Assembly: GCF_009730915.1 (NCBI RefSeq) | Contig: NC_052475.1 | Coordinates: forward strand, 32,363,016 to 32,427,015 | Length of the DNA: 64,000 bases | Origin: Dioscorea cayenensis subsp. rotundata | Lineage: Eukaryota > Streptophyta > Magnoliopsida > Dioscoreales > Dioscoreaceae | Direction: 5' to 3' | Shown: positions 34,460-47,155 of the stretch, in pieces | How positions within the stretch are numbered: the stretch's first letter is position 1 | How the letters are laid out: each line of letters begins with the position of its first letter | Notes under the pieces: generated by a model | Seen by the model: only the letters and a program-made list of their open reading frames with translations | Told to the model about the DNA's origin: nothing | Database searches by the model: none | Position numbers and translations under genes: made by a program

Positions 34460-35208
34460 TTACTTGGATATGAAGCCCCCAATAACAGCAGCGATGATAG
34501 CAGTAGGATCACCAAGAATGGCAGAGATGATGATGCGGAGAGCACCACCAGCAATCTGGCAACATTGGTGAACCTTGCCAACCCTGGCCCTGTGTGCCTG
34601 CAGGTGGTGGTGCTGGTGGTGGCTCTGCATGGTGCCTCTGAGGCTGGGTATCTTAGTCTGGATCTCCCTCACTTTCTCCTTATCGAAGTTGAGATACATA
34701 GCCTGCCAGCTCTCCACAAGCATCTCCTTCACACAAGAGACATGCAGATTGTAGTTTTTACACTCAGACCTGTAAGACCACCCCAGACCTTTGAGACCAC
34801 AACGATGGCAACTGCTTGTTATCTTAATGCAGAGAAGGAAGCTCCGGTCACCGTCCTCAAGGCGAGGGGATAGGTTAGCACAGCAAGGATGAAGGTCGAA
34901 GCCACAGCCGGTGCAGTGATAAACAAAACCGAGCACATCTTTCCTGCAAGCGTCGCACACTCTCATGGCGGAGCCGGGTGGTCTGGTGTAGAATTGGAAA
35001 TAGCATTTATCGTAGAATGGGTGAGTGATGGTAGAGGGAGCAAGTGCACAGTTACGATGAAGATCGAAACAGCAAGCATCGCAAGAGTACTTGAGGCCGA
35101 TGCCGGCTTCTTTGCACCCATCACACCGGAAAGGGATTTCAGTGTACTCCATCCTCAGCACGTGTTGAGGGTGGCTGCCATGCCACAGCTCCTTCACATC
35201 CAGTTTCA

Positions 35209-35209
<1 letters not shown>
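34460..35209 (-). CDS. DC1-domain (Cys/His-rich, C1-like) protein
   Basis: Single exon, 249 aa, ATG at 35209. Three DC1 (divergent C1) zinc-binding modules are visible: about 14-63 (H...CDGC...YSCDACCFDLHRNCA), about 62-115 (H...CDACRK...YHCTGCGFDLHPCC), and about 124-163 (CHRCG...YNLHVSC). The third appears degenerate in its Cys spacing. A His/Gln-rich linker leads to a hydrophobic C-terminus (about 222-249, IIISAILGDPTAIIAAVIGGF) that could be a membrane anchor or amphipathic tail. Plant DC1 proteins are a large family tied to stress, hormone and cell-death responses; most have no assigned biochemical role. A CT/TA repeat lies directly before the ATG. Confidence 0.88.
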
Positions 35210-35210
<1 letters not shown>

Positions 35211-35250
<40 letters not shown>

Positions 35251-35251
35251 A
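35211..35251 (+). repeat. (TC)n-(TA)n compound microsatellite before the DC1 start codon
   Basis: About nine TC units followed by about ten TA units begin two bases upstream of the ATG of the minus-strand DC1 gene, so they make up its immediate 5' leader. Confidence 0.9.
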
Positions 35252-36239
35252 TATTAATGTATAAAAATGCCTTGGTCTTGTTGCTATGTATGGATATATT
35301 GAAGAGTTTTCATGTGTGCCTTGTTTGCCGTTGCTTGGGTTGCTTATATATTACCTGTCAATATACTAGTCAGAGAGGGAGGAGTTTGTCTGCAAATAGT
35401 ATTATACAAGCATCTCAACATTGCTTATTTGGCACGAGAGAATAACTTAAGAAGAATCTCTCTCTATCTGATCTATATAAAATTATATGAGTTTACAATG
35501 TGCTCGAGCGAAGACATGGAAAATCAAGAAAGCAATTCACAGAATAAATGCTCCATTAATTGGATCGTGATATACACCACCAAATTGGCTTTGGTTTCTA
35601 TCTTTAATTTGTTGTAACTCTATATATGAAGACTTGCAAACTATACGCGCGCGCGCGCACACACACACACGCACCAAATAGTTAATCATGAACGCATGCA
35701 CATATCCACAAAAGAATCATCATTATTCATCATATAGCACATAAATGGGCTTCCTCGTTATCCTCCTACCCTTTAGCTTTTCTTGAGAGAATCAATAAAG
35801 GCTCAAGCAGTCCATTGAAGTTTCAACAATATTTGAAGATTTATATTCCAATATATATGCCACATAAAAAAGCTGGGAAAAGAAGCTGGTCAATGAAGAA
35901 ACTCATATTGTATAAAAAAAAAAAAAACCTTCATTAATTAATTCAGTGAGAAGATATATATGTACCTTATCCAAGTCATCACCACCTCAGCAAAGGATTC
36001 TAAAGGCACAAGTCTTATTAAGGTTTCAAAAGAAAAGTTGTTACCTAGCTACTTAAAGGGTCATTGACTGTTGATAAATTCTCTTGTTGGATATAATTAA
36101 TTTTATATAGTTTGATTCTAAGAGGTAAACACAAGCAAAGGATCGAGATGCCAATTTAGACTATTTTGTGTTTGAGAATACCAATGAAGAACTAAATTAA
36201 AAAAGAAAACAAGCATCAAATTAAAGGAACATAGAGTTT
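35252..36239. other. Intergenic spacer, DC1 gene to WAK gene
   Basis: No gene is supported. It holds a (CG)n(CA)n alternating purine-pyrimidine tract at about 35646-35671. The left part is the likely DC1 promoter and the right part includes the WAK gene's 3' UTR. Confidence 0.5.
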
Positions 36240-38643
36240 CTACCTAGCTAAATCAAGGGTGACAGACAAGGCGTGAGGAAGACTCTCTTGTGGTCCTAAA
36301 ATTGAAGATGACGATAGTGATGATGATAAGCTCTTGTCAAATGTTAACAAATGATCAAACTCTTCTTGTTCCTCAACCTCATGATCACCTCCATCATGAT
36401 GGCAGCGGCCAAAGCTAGCAATTAGAACGAGTTCTTGAGCCACCTCCTTCATAGATGGCCTCTTATCCCCTCTCAGAAGCAGACATTTCCTAGCCAATTC
36501 AGCAACAGATTTCAACTGCTCAAGATTGTCTTCCCTCATGACATCCCTGTCTATAAACTCCCTCAAATCCTTGCACTTGAGAGAGGACAGGAAATACATT
36601 GCCAGATTGCTATCTTCCCTTGATCTCTCCGTAGAAACAGGCTTGTGCCCTGTCAGCAGCTCCACGAGCACAACTCCGAAGCTGTAGACATCACTCTTAG
36701 AGGTCAACTGGCTTGTCTGGAAGTACTCTGGGTCTAAGTATCCGAAAGTCCCCTGCACCAACGTGGGCACCTGAGTTTGATCCAATGGAACCAACCTTGA
36801 GATACCGAAATCAGAGACTTTAGCAGTCAGGTTGTCACCAAGGAGTATGTTGGAGGACTTAACATCACGGTGGAAGACCGGCATTGATGCTGCAGAATGC
36901 AGGTATGCAAGGGCCTCTGCTGTCTCTATTGCAATGTGCAAACGATCACTCCAAGTGATGCGGAGACTGCTGGGGCTCTTCTCGTGTAAGTGACTGTACA
37001 GTGTGCCATTGGGGATGAATTCATAGACCAACAATGGGACCTCAGTCTCGAGGCAACACCCCAATAGCTTTACCACATTCCTGTGGTTGATCTGTGTGAG
37101 GATGACCACCTCATTGATGAACTGATCAATCTGCATCCTGTCCATCACCCTGGACTTCTTAATAGCAACAACAGTCCCATCTTCTAAGACTCCTTTGTAG
37201 ACGGTGCCATAGCCTCCGGTTCCCAGGATTCGACATTCATCATACTTGTGTGTGGCCTTCTCCAGCTCTTCATTGGAGAAAATTCTGGCACAGTCTGCCC
37301 CTGCCTCACGATTAGAAACCTGTTGCTTCAGAAGCAGACCACCATTCTGCCGAAAGTATTGTTCTTTGAGTTTGATCAGTGCTCGATTTCTCAATACAAA
37401 GTAAAACCAGAGGCCACAAATGAGTATGGCGCCAATCCCCATTCCAGTTCCCAGAATGGCTTCAACAATCTGAAAGATTTTCTTGCAACCAGAGCCTGCT
37501 CTGGTGCCATCTCCACGACTTCCAAACGGGCACTCACATTTGTAACCAGGAACTCTGTTTCTGCAACGGGCGGAACTCACGCATGGATTTGTTTGTGGAT
37601 GTTGGCACTCATCAATATCTGCAGACACATAATGCAATGTGCATGAGGAGGGAATTAACACATGCAATGCAATTTCATTTCAACATCTATTTGTCATAAT
37701 AATTTGGATTACTTTAAAAGATAATAATAAATAAAGTAAATAAATAATAGTGCACACCTTGGCATCCATGGGAGCCATTGAGGTAAGGGTTGCCGGAATA
37801 ACCATGAGAGCAGTTGCAGAGATAGCCGTGAAACAAAGGAAGAGAGTAGGAGTTGTCCCCGCACAATGTGAAAGAAAAATCCCCGGGGATGACCCAGTTG
37901 AGTCTCATGGAAATGGATACTCTCCGGGGGAAATCCATCATGCTGAGATGGTGCTGGTCAAAGACGTAGCCTCCTCTCTCCACCACGAACGCATAGCTGC
38001 AATTGTTGAAAGTAGAGACGTTGGCGTACCCAAACATGCTGCTGGCGCCCACGCTGAGCAATCTCCGTCCCTCCGGGATTGTGGCCTCGCAGCAGCCGAC
38101 GCCGGAACAGCCACCGCCGCGGCCCGACCTGGATACAACCAGGCTGTCCTTAGTCGCGCAGAGGGAGACACAACCAGTGGCGAAGGTGCCGTCGTCGGCC
38201 AGTGCTGCAACGGTGTCACAGCCGACGGCTATGAAGGAGTTGGATGCGCCAGAGAGAGTGAAGGGATCGTTTGGAGGAAGTGAGATGGTGGCGAGTGTGC
38301 GGTGGTGGTGGTGGTGGGGCAGGGCACAGTCGGTGGCAATGAAGGGAGTGGAGTCAACAATAAGTTGGCCATTAGTGATGTTGAGGACGCGGAAGGCTGC
38401 GTTGTGGAGGAGGAGAGGTTGAGAATGAGAGGGTTGACAGGTGAGTTGGAAGGCCGGGAGGGCGGCGCAGTGTGGGCCAATGCCGAATGGGAAAGGGATG
38501 TCAACCTCGTTGCAGTGGCTTGGACAACCATTGATGGTGTTAGACAAGGAAAACGCGGTGGTTGTTGAGTTGAAGAGGAAGAGGAGGAGGAGGAGGAGGA
38601 GGAGGAGGAAAAGATATGGCAAGACAGACAAGTAGTAGGCCAT
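36240..38643 (-). CDS. WAK: Wall-associated receptor kinase (WAK/WAKL)
   Basis: WAKs sit in the plasma membrane, bind pectin or oligogalacturonides outside and signal through a cytoplasmic kinase in cell expansion and defence. Exons: 38643-37758 and 37618-36240, joining in phase to 754 aa. The upstream TTG-started extension of three codons is ignored; 38643 is the first ATG. A leucine-rich signal peptide (about 1-26) is encoded partly by a GGA/TCC repeat. A GUB_WAK galacturonan-binding domain follows (about 38-140, with CPSHCNEVDIPFPFG). Exon 2 encodes an EGF-Ca module (about 296-340, DIDECQ...), one membrane span (about 346-372) and a kinase: P-loop GTGGYGTVYKG (428-438), catalytic Lys in VAIKK (449), HRDVKSSN (545-552), DFG (565-567) and GTFGYLDPEYF. 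It is an RD kinase with all key residues present. Confidence 0.93.
38577..38611 (+). repeat. (GGA)n repeat coding the poly-Leu core of the WAK signal peptide
   Basis: About eleven GGA-type units in the WAK coding sequence. On the minus strand they read CTC/CTT codons, giving a run of about ten leucines in the signal peptide. Confidence 0.85.
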
Positions 38644-39925
38644 ATGAATCAACTGATTTCTCTATCTCTTTTTCCTACTTAATTTGGTGTCCGGGGTTAG
38701 GGTAGGAAGAAGAAAAAACGGCAATGCAGTGAATCATGCATGCATCCCTTTAATTTGTTTGAAAAGAGGAAAAGGCGCCAAAGCAAAGATAACCGTTTTT
38801 GGGTTCAACACAACCCACCACACGCATAATGCATTGGTTTAAGTATTTTAAGGATAACAATATTTTCGTAAAGAAAAGAATCCAATCATTTATTAAACAA
38901 ACAGATTTTTATGAATTGTGCTGGTGCTAGGATAAAAAAGCCTCTCTCCAAGGTCCAATAATGGATGTTGTGTGGACCATGGAACTTGATCAGTTGTGGG
39001 GCATCTACCAACCTTCTTAATAAAATGTGCTGTTTGCCTTCAGAAGGATTCCCACTTCCCAGGGGAATCACAAGCACAAGCACAAGCACAAGCGGAAATA
39101 CTAATACTGGTACACCACCAACCTTATCACAAGGAACATTCACCGCTTGCCTTTCTTCTTTGTGCCATTGCAAGCCTGGTGGAGGATTCTACCACCAAAT
39201 CAACAATCCTACCACAAATTCAACATATTTAGTCTCTTATTACAAAGAAAACATGACAAAAGCCAAATGGATCAGAGCAGTTCGCATAAATAAGGAAATT
39301 TTAGATACAAAGATAGACACACAGCATATTACTGATTGATGGATCTCTCAGCATGATCAAACACTAAACACCATGCTAGATTATAACAGAAACCCATCCA
39401 CTCTTTCATCCATTATTTTGGAGTACACCAGGCACTGATCTGCATGTACTGCACTTCAGTTCCAGTGCAAGGTGTTGCAAGTACAACAACAACAGCAAAC
39501 TCAGACGACCACAGAAAATGGCGCAATTAGAATTTTGATATAAATAACATCAAAATGCTCAGATTCATTTCTGCCTCCTTCAGCTAGCAAAACGCAATGC
39601 CTGTTAACACTGTGATCACACCCTGCCGCTGTTCCAGCAACCAGAGCCATCTCCTCAAAAGACCTGTATTCTGAGGATTACTTTCTTCCCAAACACTTCT
39701 TCCGTACAAGCTCCTTTCCTTTGGTATGCATTCCACTCTCTCTTGATAAATCCTCACACAACGAACTCATCCATTTCCTCTTAAGTTGTGTTCATTACAC
39801 AGACCTCCATAACTATTTTACAGATATATGTATTGACTATGTGTCTACTGATACTTGTCAGACAAGGAATTTCCTAACATAAGATGATTTTCCACGTGTA
39901 ATTTGCAACCTCCTCGTGATTGACA
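38644..39925. other. Intergenic spacer, WAK gene to SPL gene
   Basis: No gene is supported. It contains a (CAAGCA)n repeat near 39071-39095. The right 400-600 bases are probably the SPL 3' UTR. A 95-codon minus-strand frame at 38886-39173 resembles no family I know and spans the simple repeat. Confidence 0.5.
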
Positions 39926-42900
39926 CTACCTGGGGCCATAGTCCAGGTTCTCCCACTTGAATGGAGCAACAGAGCCAATGTCAGGCAGACCTCGGAGGAA
40001 CAGGCACACACAGACACAGACTGCAGCAATAGCAAGCATGGAATGGATATATGGACGCTCAAGCAACCCACGTGTGTGAACGATTCTCTTAACCCTCACA
40101 GTCTCCATCATGACACACCGGGCACAAGAACTCACTTGCATAGGGTGACTACGTGGTTCATCATGGTCCTCAATGATCCATGACTTGTCTAAAGAGGTTT
40201 CATCATTTCCAACTGCTATAGACACTTGGCCATTTTGCCTATCCACAAGTTTCCTGGCAACAAGTTTATTGTATGCGTGGTTATTCCTCATCAATGCGTA
40301 TGCAAATGGGGAATGTCCACTATCATCCAGAATCGAATTCCAGCATCTCAGTCCAATCTATGACAATTCAAAGAAGAAAAAGAAATGATCAGCTATTGGA
40401 AATTGCATGAATACATCTGCTACAATTAGCACATGGTTATGACCACAAAATCCCCAGTGCAAAATGTGTCATAAAGCTAGCTGCTTTGTAAGGTTATGCA
40501 CATCACTCTAGGAAAAGAATTCAAGTCAACATAAAGGTTGTGAAATATATGAGCTACCGGAAGACAAAATAAAATTTGTCTCACCTCTTGAGGGTCATTA
40601 GTCAGTGCATCAACCATATCAGCCGAGTTCTGCATGCAAGCAGCCAGATGTAGGGGGGTCACTCCACCTGGGCCTGATGAATTTGGAGGAAAAAGGTATA
40701 TTTTGGATCCATTACTGCTGTCAACCTCCACGGAGTAATTGAGGAGTAGATTGACCATGTTCCTACACCCCCTCTTCACTGCTTTGGCCAAGAGATGAAT
40801 TTCCAACAGTATTTCCAGTGATTCCTGCACAAGCTCATCTCCCATCGAGCTACGTTCCACAAGCATGTCAAGGAGTGTTTTGACAAGAGCAGGCCAGTCA
40901 TGCTCAACTGAAAATGCAAGCAGAAACCTAAATCTTGTGGTGGAGAACTCCACCAATAAGGAACTACTGCTCTTTTTCTGAAAGAGCCATCCAAGCTCAT
41001 TCAGGAAGTGCAAAATATCTTCCCTGGAGTTTGGTGTACTATAATCCTCTGAAATTGTGTCTGTTAATGTCGTCTCTTGCTCGAGCTCAGATTCCAGGGC
41101 TCTCAGCTCTTGACAAATGGCATCATCCGCAATGATAAGAGGAAAACTGTTTCCTTTGAAACCTTTCTCAACCTGTACACAGATACCAAGATAAGGCCGA
41201 TCGCTGTTCCTTCCATTAACACAAACATGATTGACAGAATAGAACAAAGACACAACACACAAGATTCATCAAAATTCACTTGAAGCTATAGTACGTGCCA
41301 AGGATGCTCACCTCAATGAAACAACGACCAAATGACTTGGGAGGTCCTCCATGAAAATCAAAACTTTCTGTGCTGGAATCATCATATAATGTACCTGGGT
41401 GAGTTGAACCCAAAACCTCTTTCGATGTGTATCCTCCCATATAAGTGCAGTAAATCCTGCAATACACAAGTTCAAGTATGATGACAAGAATGCACTCAGA
41501 GGTCATTTATCAGAATGCATGAAGAACGCATTTTTTACTCACATGGTTCCAGGAAGGGTCAAATTCCTACCCTTCAAAACAAGGGAAGTCTCTTTCCCAC
41601 TTACAACAGCTAAAGGAGACACTGATGTCAGTTCGGGAGCGATCCATGTACTCCATGATTTACAGAGGCGAACCTTATCTGAGATTTATAATTAGAATTA
41701 AGAAATATATCCCCTAGACAGATAATAATTGTACATTGAGACTTTCGATACATGTGAAATTGTGAATCAAGTGTAATATGCAAAATGACAGATTAGAATC
41801 AAAAGGTTCATACATTTTGTACCAAAGAACTTTGTAGATTTCAATAAAAAAAATCATATCATACCATCCTTGTGAGATGCTAGTTGTTTATTAGTCTGAA
41901 CCAAAAACCTCCCACTCTGCCAGAAGTCTGAATCAACATGCTGAATCAGTGACATGACGCGCTGCACAAGGTTATCTTCAAGCTGCAAGGAAGTAAAAAT
42001 CCTAAGTTGCCAAGGAACTAATCAACAAAAGAAGATGGCAAAATATTTTTACTATGTCAAGGCTCTACTCACTTCATCCCATGCAACAGAAGGCATTGAA
42101 ATGTAAATGGAGAGGACAACACAACCCGGCCGAATGTAACTCTCCATTTCAGATGGAAAGTGGGAGAGCCAATCCAATATCTAACAGAAGAAAACATCTG
42201 ATTAGCAGACTGTTTAAAGAGTGAGTAATGAAAATCAGCATAATGTCCTTTTTTATTTCTCCCACCTGTGTGCGCAGAGTCACAGGGAAGTTGCTGGGAT
42301 CTTTGTCAAATAGTTTAAAAATAATTCGCCCAGTCCGGTCCTAAAAAGGATTGTTTTGAATCAAAAGGCGTTTGCAGCTAGAATCACTCCAATAACAACA
42401 ATAAATAACTCGATAATTGAAACAGATGGATGTCCTACCTGCCTATCAGAATGAATTGGTACAGAAGAAAAAGCATAGCTTGCATGAGATGTTAGACTGG
42501 GATCTGCTTGATTTTCAGCTTGTCTTTCTGGGCCTTTGAAAAGATTCAGAGGTGCTTTCCACCCAGCACTGGTACTTGCTTCGACCATCACATCTTCCTT
42601 CCTGCAGACTGGCATCATCCTTTCATTTGTCAAGTTCTTGTGTTCTGACTGTAGAGGGAATAGTTTTTGAGCAATAGGGGGAGATGATGAAGGTGATTGC
42701 TCATCCATAGGGTTGCTGCTCTCTGAGGACAAATACTTCACTGAAGAGCCCCCAAACTTGGGAGGGCTGTCGTCTTCAGCAGAAGAGGAAAAGAGCTGCA
42801 AAGGCAAACTTGGCTCGACTTCTCGCTCTTGATGATCTGACACCTCTACGGAAGACTGAAGAGTAGAGCTGCTCCTCGCCGCTCCAACTGACGCGGGGAC

Positions 42901-44556
42901 TTGGATTGGCTTGGCAAGCAAATTGGCACCAGTAGCAGGCTGCAACTGTCCTGCACTGGTATTATCAACCGCACTACAATTACTGCTCCCTTGAGATACA
43001 GCTCCAAGAGAGGTGTCTGGGGACGAGTTAGCAAGTGCAGTAGAGAAAGCGGTAAGCAAGTCCATTGTTGAGGATGTTGAGGATTGGTGGCTATTTGGTT
43101 TGTTCTGCTGCTCAGAGGCTGGCAGCTGAGAGACCAGAGCAGCATTCAAGTCTAGGCCTTTCGGAACATTCGCCATTGAAGAGGAATTGGGAGCAGGCAA
43201 GGAGTTGATTTTGCTAAGAATCTGAGCGAGATGGTCTTTGTCAGGAGCTGAACTCCCAACTTTGTCTGTGCTTTTCCCTGGGAATTAGAATGATGATATC
43301 AAAATCTTTATTAGAATGGCAGAAGGAACAGCATTCTCTTGATTCCAATGAGCAGTGCTTACCTTGCAAACGAGCCAGAATAGTTAACAAGCTGAGTATG
43401 TCCACGTTCCCATTGCCATTGTTGTCTAGATTTGCAGGCACTGAAAGGCGTGAGGCAGAATCCTCAGGTTGGGTCTTTCTCCTTCGCCGATTATGCCCCG
43501 CAAGCCTGCGTCTGCAGCTCCTCTTCCCCTCATCAAACTCTGACAAGGGGTGGAATCTGAATGACATGCGAATGAACCAATAATAAATCTGAACATTTGA
43601 AATCAAACAATTGCCACTTGGGAACAGTGAATGACAGAATAGATAACAAGAATATCAACTAGCGAAGAACCCTGGGTTTTGGTTTTGAATTCATTAGAAA
43701 GTAGATCTAGAGCATGAAGATGTGTCTATACACATATCAAGAAGAGTTTTTTTTTTCCCCCAAATCCATCCTTTTTCCTATGGACGATATTCTAAAACAG
43801 CAGGCAAGAGCCAAAACACAAAAATACAAGAAATTAGATGAACATAATGATAAAAATCTTGAACGAATGGGAAAAATTAAGAGATATAAACAATATCATT
43901 TGATAGGAGGCTTAAAAATGCGACTTGTGGAACCTCCCTGGATATGTAGATTCAGAAGCAAAACCAATAGAACAACGGAGACGCAGGGGTGGAAGGGACT
44001 CTAGAGAAGGATACCTGCTGCACTGCTGGCAAAATCTTTGCATCTGATTGGCAACAAGGGCCTTGGCGGTCTTGCTGTGGAGCTCGCACACCTTGTGCCG
44101 CCGGTGGTAGTCCTTGGCTTCAGTGAGCAGGACCTTGCAGTCGTCCACCTGGCACATCGGGTGGTTTCCCGGCGACCCAGACCGGACCCTCTTGTTAGGC
44201 CTCGCCACAGGCTGCGGCGGCAACTGAGGAGGAGGCGGCGGTGGCTGTTCCTCGTCGAAAAGCCCCCCTCCAAGCCTCAATGTGAGGGTCTCAGCATCCT
44301 CATCCATGTCTCTGGGCGTCTCCGGCTCCAGAACGGGCTGGAGATGAGGTTGCGCGTTTGCGGTAAATCTCCGGCTATCCCAATTCCACATGGCCGGGTT
44401 CCAATCTCCGGAAAGGTGCTGATTGTAGAGGAAGGCAGGGGACGGGGACGATGACGATGAAGACCAGGAGAAATCCCGCTTCTTCGCTGCGGCGGGCACA
44501 TCGTGGTGGTGATGATGATGAAGGAACATCGCCGACGATCCCACCTCAGCCTCCAT
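39926..44556 (-). CDS. SPL: Long SBP-box transcription factor (SPL14/SPL1 class) with ankyrin region and C-terminal membrane span
   Basis: SPL proteins bind GTAC-core promoter sites through the SBP zinc domain. Exons: 44556-44015, 43556-43363, 43277-42439, 42340-42266, 42180-42073, 41982-41865, 41678-41543, 41456-41312, 41172-40585, 40357-39926. All phases agree, giving 1058 aa (Arabidopsis SPL14 is 1035). The SBP domain (about 132-210) has both zinc sites (CQVDDC...[10 protein letters not shown] and CQQCSRFH...C) and a bipartite [13 protein letters not shown] nuclear signal. As usual for the family, an intron splits SBP within the CQQCSR codons. Downstream are a Ser-rich region, the conserved [15 protein letters not shown] and MESYIRPGC blocks, an ankyrin-like stretch ([19 protein letters not shown]) and a hydrophobic C-terminal segment ([14 protein letters not shown]). 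I saw no miR156 site, as expected for the long class. It is closer to SPL14/16 than SPL1/12 (ASHKDG, FWQSGRF). Confidence 0.94.
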
Positions 44557-46248
44557 TGATCTCGGACGTGAACAATCTAAGAGAGATCCGGCGGATTCAT
44601 TCCTGAAGGCACAAGGAAGGAAGGGTCGTTTCGTTTGCTTCCCGCGTAGAGATCTCTCTGATCTGATGGATGGATCGAACCAAGTGGATGCATGTTATCT
44701 TTCTAGTTCTGGAGAGTCTGGAGTGGCATCAACAGTAATTAACTCAAATAGAAAGGCGGCTTTTGGAAGAGGAGAGGATATATAGAATTACAAAGATTAA
44801 TTAATTGGCGCTTAGTAGTATAGCAAAATAATTAAGCAAATGGTAGAGGGAGCTCAGAGCTGGCTGCCTTAATTAATTAATTATGTGTTTTAATACTCAC
44901 AAAAATAATAATAATAATAATAATAAAGAGTAATGTAGTAGACTGTAGTTAATTGTAGAAGCGGTATAGAGCGAACAGTTTTTAAGTAGAAGTTAATCAA
45001 GTTTGGAAGTTTCCTAGTTGCAGCAGGCTAGCAGCAGCAGTAGAAGAAGAAAAAGAAGAAGAAGAAGCAGCAACAAAAAAGAAAGAAGCAACCCCTCCGA
45101 CCACGTCTCTCAATTATTTCTCTCCATTAACAGCGACATCTATCTCTCTCCTTTATTTATTTAGCCTTTAGGCACGCACTCGTATGTGTTTCTATCCCAT
45201 GCATTCCTTAATCGTCATGAACCGTATTATTATTATATTTGAAATCACTATTTCTTTCATTCTTTCTTTCTTTCTTTTTTTCCCCAATATAGATATATAT
45301 ATATATATATATAAATAAAATTTGAGTAATTTGTTGTTATGTTTTAAATAGATATTGTCAAACAAAAAATTGACAAGTAAGCTGCACTAACAATAATAAT
45401 AATAATCTTGACGGAAGCATCAAGGACGGAGTAATAAGGTGGACTGTTATTGCTTGACAAGAAAGCTCCAGTACAATAGTGGGGTCCACTGTCCACTGCC
45501 CAGTACTGCTTCTGTAACCATTAACCAATGACCCATGAGGGGGTCGGGTCGGCCATGACTAGATGACACTTTAAATTGCCCAAATACACAGAATCACGGT
45601 GTACCAAAACCAACGTTCTCGCCAAACTGACATCTGTGATCTGCCCACCCCTTTATTAACTCTAAGCAACGGTATTTAGTATTTAGTATTTACATACAAT
45701 ACTTTAATTCCAATATATGCTCTGCTACAGCCTACAGATTATTAATTAATCCGGATTCCGGATATAATAATTATTTATAATAATGGGATCGATCATAACA
45801 GTAATAATAATAATAATGGTGGAATGAATGAAGATGATGAGTGAACAAATTAATGTGAATGTCGAATAAATAAATGAAAGCCACATGCAAGTCCTCCACC
45901 TCGTACAGATGGTGATTTTGTTGAACGAGGACTGTATATATATATATATGCATCTATCATCTATCTATCCATCTATTTTATGTGTCAGCAGTGCTATGAC
46001 CTATGCCCTAAGTCTACCGATGCTCTGTGACTGCCCACCCTCCACTAGATACAGCCTATTATTTAATTAATAAATTATTTAAGTTAATAATTGTATCTCC
46101 TCTTACTTTAGTTAGTATGTCTTTCTACCAAGCTCATCCATGATCGATGCACCTCACGAGATTTACAACATTGTGGTTCATGCAAATGCGTTTCTTACAT
46201 ATACATGTATGTATGTATAATGTATGTGAATGAACCATGCCATGCAAT

Positions 46249-46288
46249 GAGAGATTCAAGTTTCAAGTTTCAAGTTTCAAGTTTCAAG
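46249..46288 (+). repeat. TTCAAGT heptamer tandem repeat
   Basis: About five near-perfect copies of a 7-bp unit (ATTCAAGTTTCAAGTTTCAA...), ending in TTCAAGAG. I see no function. Confidence 0.85.
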
Positions 46289-46723
46289 AGTGGGAGATAA
46301 TAGATATGACATTAAGTAACGTACGTAATGTAGAAAGAATAGCTAGGAGGACGATCGAGTAAGGGCGTGGCACAATCTGCAGGATCGAAATGACAGCTGT
46401 GAGAGAGATATGAAAAGCCACGCCACGCGGCAAGTACAAGTACAACCGAGATAGTGGCTTTGATGCCATTGCCTGACTCACTTACGATCCGCGAGATCTC
46501 AATCGTCCAACTCTGTAACGCGCGCGCACAGGAGTAACAGTAATATACGAGTAGCAGTATTAGTCTCGTGAGTAAGTGGGCGGTAGGTCCACATGCGCAC
46601 CAACGACAACAAGAACCAAGAGTCCAACAAGACTGACGCCACCACGCCACTACCAAGTTGAAGTTGAAGTTGTAGTAGTACCAGGTCCACCACGATAGCA
46701 ACATCGTTGGTCTCGATGAAGGA

Positions 46724-46780
46724 CACGTGGCAAGGACGGTATCGGCTACCCAAGGGTGAGGGCACCTCACCCCCCACGTG
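46724..46780. promoter_or_regulatory. Pair of G-box/ABRE-type CACGTG sites upstream of SPL
   Basis: Two CACGTG palindromes at 46724-46729 (context GGACACGTGGC, a good ABRE match) and 46775-46780, about 2.2 kb upstream of the SPL ATG. They lie in a locally G/C-richer island (about 46370-46800) inside A/T-rich spacer. CACGTG is bound by bZIP and bHLH factors. Regulation of SPL from here is inference. Confidence 0.35.
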
Positions 46781-46958
46781 ATGGGCGTGTGCGACACCTT
46801 ACCTTGCGCGCAATAACTAACCCTCCTTCCTCACTACTGACTACCGAGTCCTGTTGTTGAGTCCTTGATAAATTGAAATGACCAATCCGGTTAATAAGTC
46901 AGTGCAAACTGCAAAGTAGAGAGACCCCTTGATTTCCCTTTGAAGTGGATGCGTTGCC

Positions 46959-46985
<27 letters not shown>

Positions 46986-46990
<5 letters not shown>

Positions 46991-47155
46991 TTAAATTTTA
47001 TATTTTAATATTAGTGGACTCTATATTAGTTCTGTATGAGCTCTATATAGACTTAGGGGATTTACATAAAAAAATTTCAAAGACTTAATGGCTCAACTCT
47101 TATACCTATATATAAACCAATTACATTTCTATCACACAACTGATGTGGCAACTAG
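46986..47155 (-). mobile_element. Second copy of the LTR-like repeat seen in kinesin intron 5
   Basis: Read on the minus strand, it matches 5530-5682 through shared blocks such as CCACATC-GTTGTGTGATAGAA, TATATAGGTATA-G-GTTGAGCCA and AAAATATAAAAT. It ends TTTAACA. The first bases of the LTR are missing or altered. An (AAT)n tract abuts its 3' end. Confidence 0.6.

Noticed and set aside
38886..39173. Minus-strand open frame of 95 codons between WAK and SPL
   Set aside because: It reads through a CAAGCA simple repeat (giving alternating Leu/Val) and matches no family I know. It more likely lies in the spacer or SPL 3' UTR.
42073..42180. Suspected 2-bp frameshift in SPL exon 5
   Set aside because: A recount gave 108 bases (36 codons) with the conserved [15 protein letters not shown] frame intact. 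The apparent shift was my own indexing slip.
46284..46797. Minus-strand open frame of 161 codons in the SPL-LHCB7 spacer
   Set aside because: Trp/Cys-rich translation without any family motif, overlapped by other frames, and no splice or codon-use support. It is an effect of the local G/C-rich island.
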